Shown piece after piece: positions 62,671 through 64,000 of a stretch of DNA of 64,000 nt (positions within the stretch are counted from its first letter, which is position 1; each line of letters starts with the position of its first letter). The notes below the pieces were generated by a model, which worked only from the letters and a program-made list of their open reading frames with translations, was not told the DNA's origin and searched no databases. Made by a program: the position numbers and the translations under genes. The stretch is from contig NZ_CP135275.1 in assembly GCF_032302195.1 (NCBI RefSeq), positions 7,461,001 to 7,525,000 on the forward strand, in the 5' to 3' direction. The stretch is from Paenibacillus sp. MMS20-IR301 (GTDB lineage Bacteria; Bacillota; Bacilli; Paenibacillales; Paenibacillaceae).

Positions 62671-63669
62671 ATGAGCTTTCCAATCGTTAGACACCGCCGT
62701 TTGCGCGGTACAGCCGGAATCCGGGGGATGGTGCGGGAGACTGTCCTGAACGTGCTGGACTTTATCCAGCCGATTTTTGTCACCTACGGCACCGGTGTGA
62801 AGAATGAAATTGGCTCCATGCCAGGCGTGTATCACTTCTCGCTTGATACCCTGAAAGCGGAAGTGGATGAGATTGCTGCGCTGGGGATTCCGGCGGTGCT
62901 GCTGTTCGGGATTCCCGAAACGAAGGATGCTATCGGCTCGTCGGGTTTTGCAGAGGATGGGATTGTGCAGGAGGCCACACGGCTGATCAAGCAGTGGTAT
63001 CCTGAGCTGCTGGTCGTCGCTGATACCTGTCTGTGTGAATTCACCGACCACGGCCACTGCGGCATGGTACATACCCATACGGTTGATGGTGTGGTGCATG
63101 GTGACGTGATTAATGATGCTTCGCTTACGCTGCTCACCCGCACGGCGGTGTCACAGGCCCGGGCCGGAGCCGATATTATTGCGCCTTCCAACATGATGGA
63201 CGGGTTCGTGCAGGCAATCCGCACCGGGCTTGATGAGAATGGCTTCGAGCATGTGCCGATCATGTCCTATTCGGTTAAGTACGCTTCCGCCTTCTACGGC
63301 CCGTTCCGTGAAGCGGCAGATTCCGCGCCCCAGTTCGGCAACCGCAAAACGTACCAGATGGACCCGGCTAATCTCCGTGAAGCGATCCGTGAGGCTGATT
63401 CGGATGTGCTGGAGGGGGCCGATATGCTGATGGTTAAGCCGGCGCTGGCCTACCTCGATGTCATCCGTACCATCCGTGACCAGTTCGACCTGCCGCTCGT
63501 AGCCTACAATGTCAGCGGTGAATATTCGATGGTCAAAGCGGCTGCGCAGCAGGGCTGGATCGATGAGCAGGCGGTTGTGCTCGAAATGCTGACCGGCATG
63601 AAGCGTGCGGGAGCCGATATTATTATTACTTATTTTGCCAAGGATGCAGCCCGCTGGCTGCGCGGCTAA
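62671..63669 (+). CDS. hemB: Porphobilinogen synthase (delta-aminolevulinate dehydratase)
   Basis: 332 residues, standard length. Zinc-ligand cysteines C120, C122 and C130 lie in [16 protein letters not shown], marking the Zn-dependent type. Schiff-base lysines are K203 in [15 protein letters not shown] and K256 in [12 protein letters not shown]. The enzyme condenses two 5-aminolevulinate molecules to porphobilinogen. Ribosome site AGGAGGA before ATG, 83 bases after the fusion gene. Confidence 0.98.
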   Translation: MSFPIVRHRRLRGTAGIRGMVRETVLNVLDFIQPIFVTYGTGVKNEIGSMPGVYHFSLDTLKAEVDEIAALGIPAVLLFGIPETKDAIGSSGFAEDGIVQEATRLIKQWYPELLVVADTCLCEFTDHGHCGMVHTHTVDGVVHGDVINDASLTLLTRTAVSQARAGADIIAPSNMMDGFVQAIRTGLDENGFEHVPIMSYSVKYASAFYGPFREAADSAPQFGNRKTYQMDPANLREAIREADSDVLEGADMLMVKPALAYLDVIRTIRDQFDLPLVAYNVSGEYSMVKAAAQQGWIDEQAVVLEMLTGMKRAGADIIITYFAKDAARWLRG

Positions 63670-63711
63670 GGAAAACGTCCCACCAATCCAGCAGAGCAGG
63701 AGTGAACAAGC

Positions 63712-64000
63712 ATGAGTGATATGCCACTTAAGCGGCGGGAAGAGGCTTCCCGGGCGGCTTTTGAAGAAGCGAAGCAATATATTCCCGGCGGTGTGAACAG
63801 CCCGGTCCGGGCGTTCAAGTCTGTAGGATTAACCCCGATTTATGCCGACCGGGGCGCAGGCTCGCGCATTTATGATATTGACGGCAACAGCTTTATCGAT
63901 TACGTCTGTTCCTGGGGACCGCTCATTATGGGTCATGCCCACCCTGAGGTCGTGAAGGCGCTCCAGGAGACGGCAGTCAAAGGGACAAGCTTTGGTGCGC
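63712..64000 (+). CDS. hemL: Glutamate-1-semialdehyde 2,1-aminomutase (partial)
   Basis: The window ends 96 codons into this gene. The start [20 protein letters not shown] and the stretches [17 protein letters not shown] and [16 protein letters not shown] are diagnostic for HemL, a PLP enzyme of aminotransferase class III. The PLP lysine lies beyond the window. It converts the product of HemA to 5-aminolevulinate, completing the set hemA, hemB, hemC, hemD and hemL in this cluster. Ribosome site GCAGGAG, 42 bases after hemB. Confidence 0.95.
   Translation, partial: MSDMPLKRREEASRAAFEEAKQYIPGGVNSPVRAFKSVGLTPIYADRGAGSRIYDIDGNSFIDYVCSWGPLIMGHAHPEVVKALQETAVKGTSFGA

Overview
The window reads as chromosomal DNA of a Paenibacillus-like member of the Paenibacillaceae. 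Supporting signs are strong AGGAGG-type ribosome sites with GTG and TTG starts, SLH-domain surface protein architecture, ABC sugar importers without their own ATPase, LacI and membrane-bound AraC regulators, a hemA-hemX-sirC-hemC-cobA/hemD-hemB-hemL cluster, and tandem RRNPP receptors of the kind known as Alo systems in Paenibacillus. No tRNA, rRNA or CRISPR array was seen.

Region 1 (1-12.0 kb, + strand) is the distal part of a Wzx/Wzy-type exopolysaccharide or capsule operon: the end of an initiating sugar transferase, an ATP-grasp ligase with a HAD phosphatase, two GT2 glycosyltransferases, a GT11 fucosyltransferase-like enzyme, UDP-glucose dehydrogenase, a Wzy-like polymerase and a MurJ-family flippase. 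These are markedly AT-rich. rfbA, rfbC, rfbB and a YdcF-type membrane protein follow, then a decayed ydcF copy. rfbD is not in the window.

Region 2 (12.8-26.9 kb) is a mixed accessory stretch. It holds a deleted stalk-domain gene, an RRNPP receptor with an overlapping secreted peptide gene, a second receptor that has lost its peptide gene, an M24 aminopeptidase P, a 1757-residue SLH surface protein, a frameshifted Rpn-type nuclease and an EamA transporter.

Region 3 (27.4-51.8 kb) is dominated by glycan use. A divergent locus of a GH94 phosphorylase and GH3 beta-glucosidase opposite two permeases, a binding lipoprotein and a LacI regulator matches the layout of the Listeria 1,2-beta-oligoglucan (sophoro-oligosaccharide) locus. 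Paired GAAACGTTTC operators sit next to both promoters. A second locus has an AraC sensor, two permeases, a binding lipoprotein and a GH130 mannoside phosphorylase-like enzyme. Between them lie a secreted Asp-box propeller protein, an SDR oxidoreductase behind TetR-type half-sites, and an IS1111-group (IS110 family) element with subterminal inverted repeats and a long non-coding right end that may encode a bridge RNA.

Region 4 (51.8-55.6 kb, - strand) is a purine salvage operon (phosphoribosyltransferase, an atypical IMP dehydrogenase, HPRT) led by a purine riboswitch with guanine-type specificity, next to a DUF3231 gene.

Region 5 (55.9-64 kb, + strand) is the heme/siroheme cluster. It is interrupted twice by spacers of more than 500 bp: one carries a dispersed palindromic repeat, the other five 51-bp hairpin-forming tandem repeats just upstream of hemC. 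The last gene, hemL, is cut by the window end.
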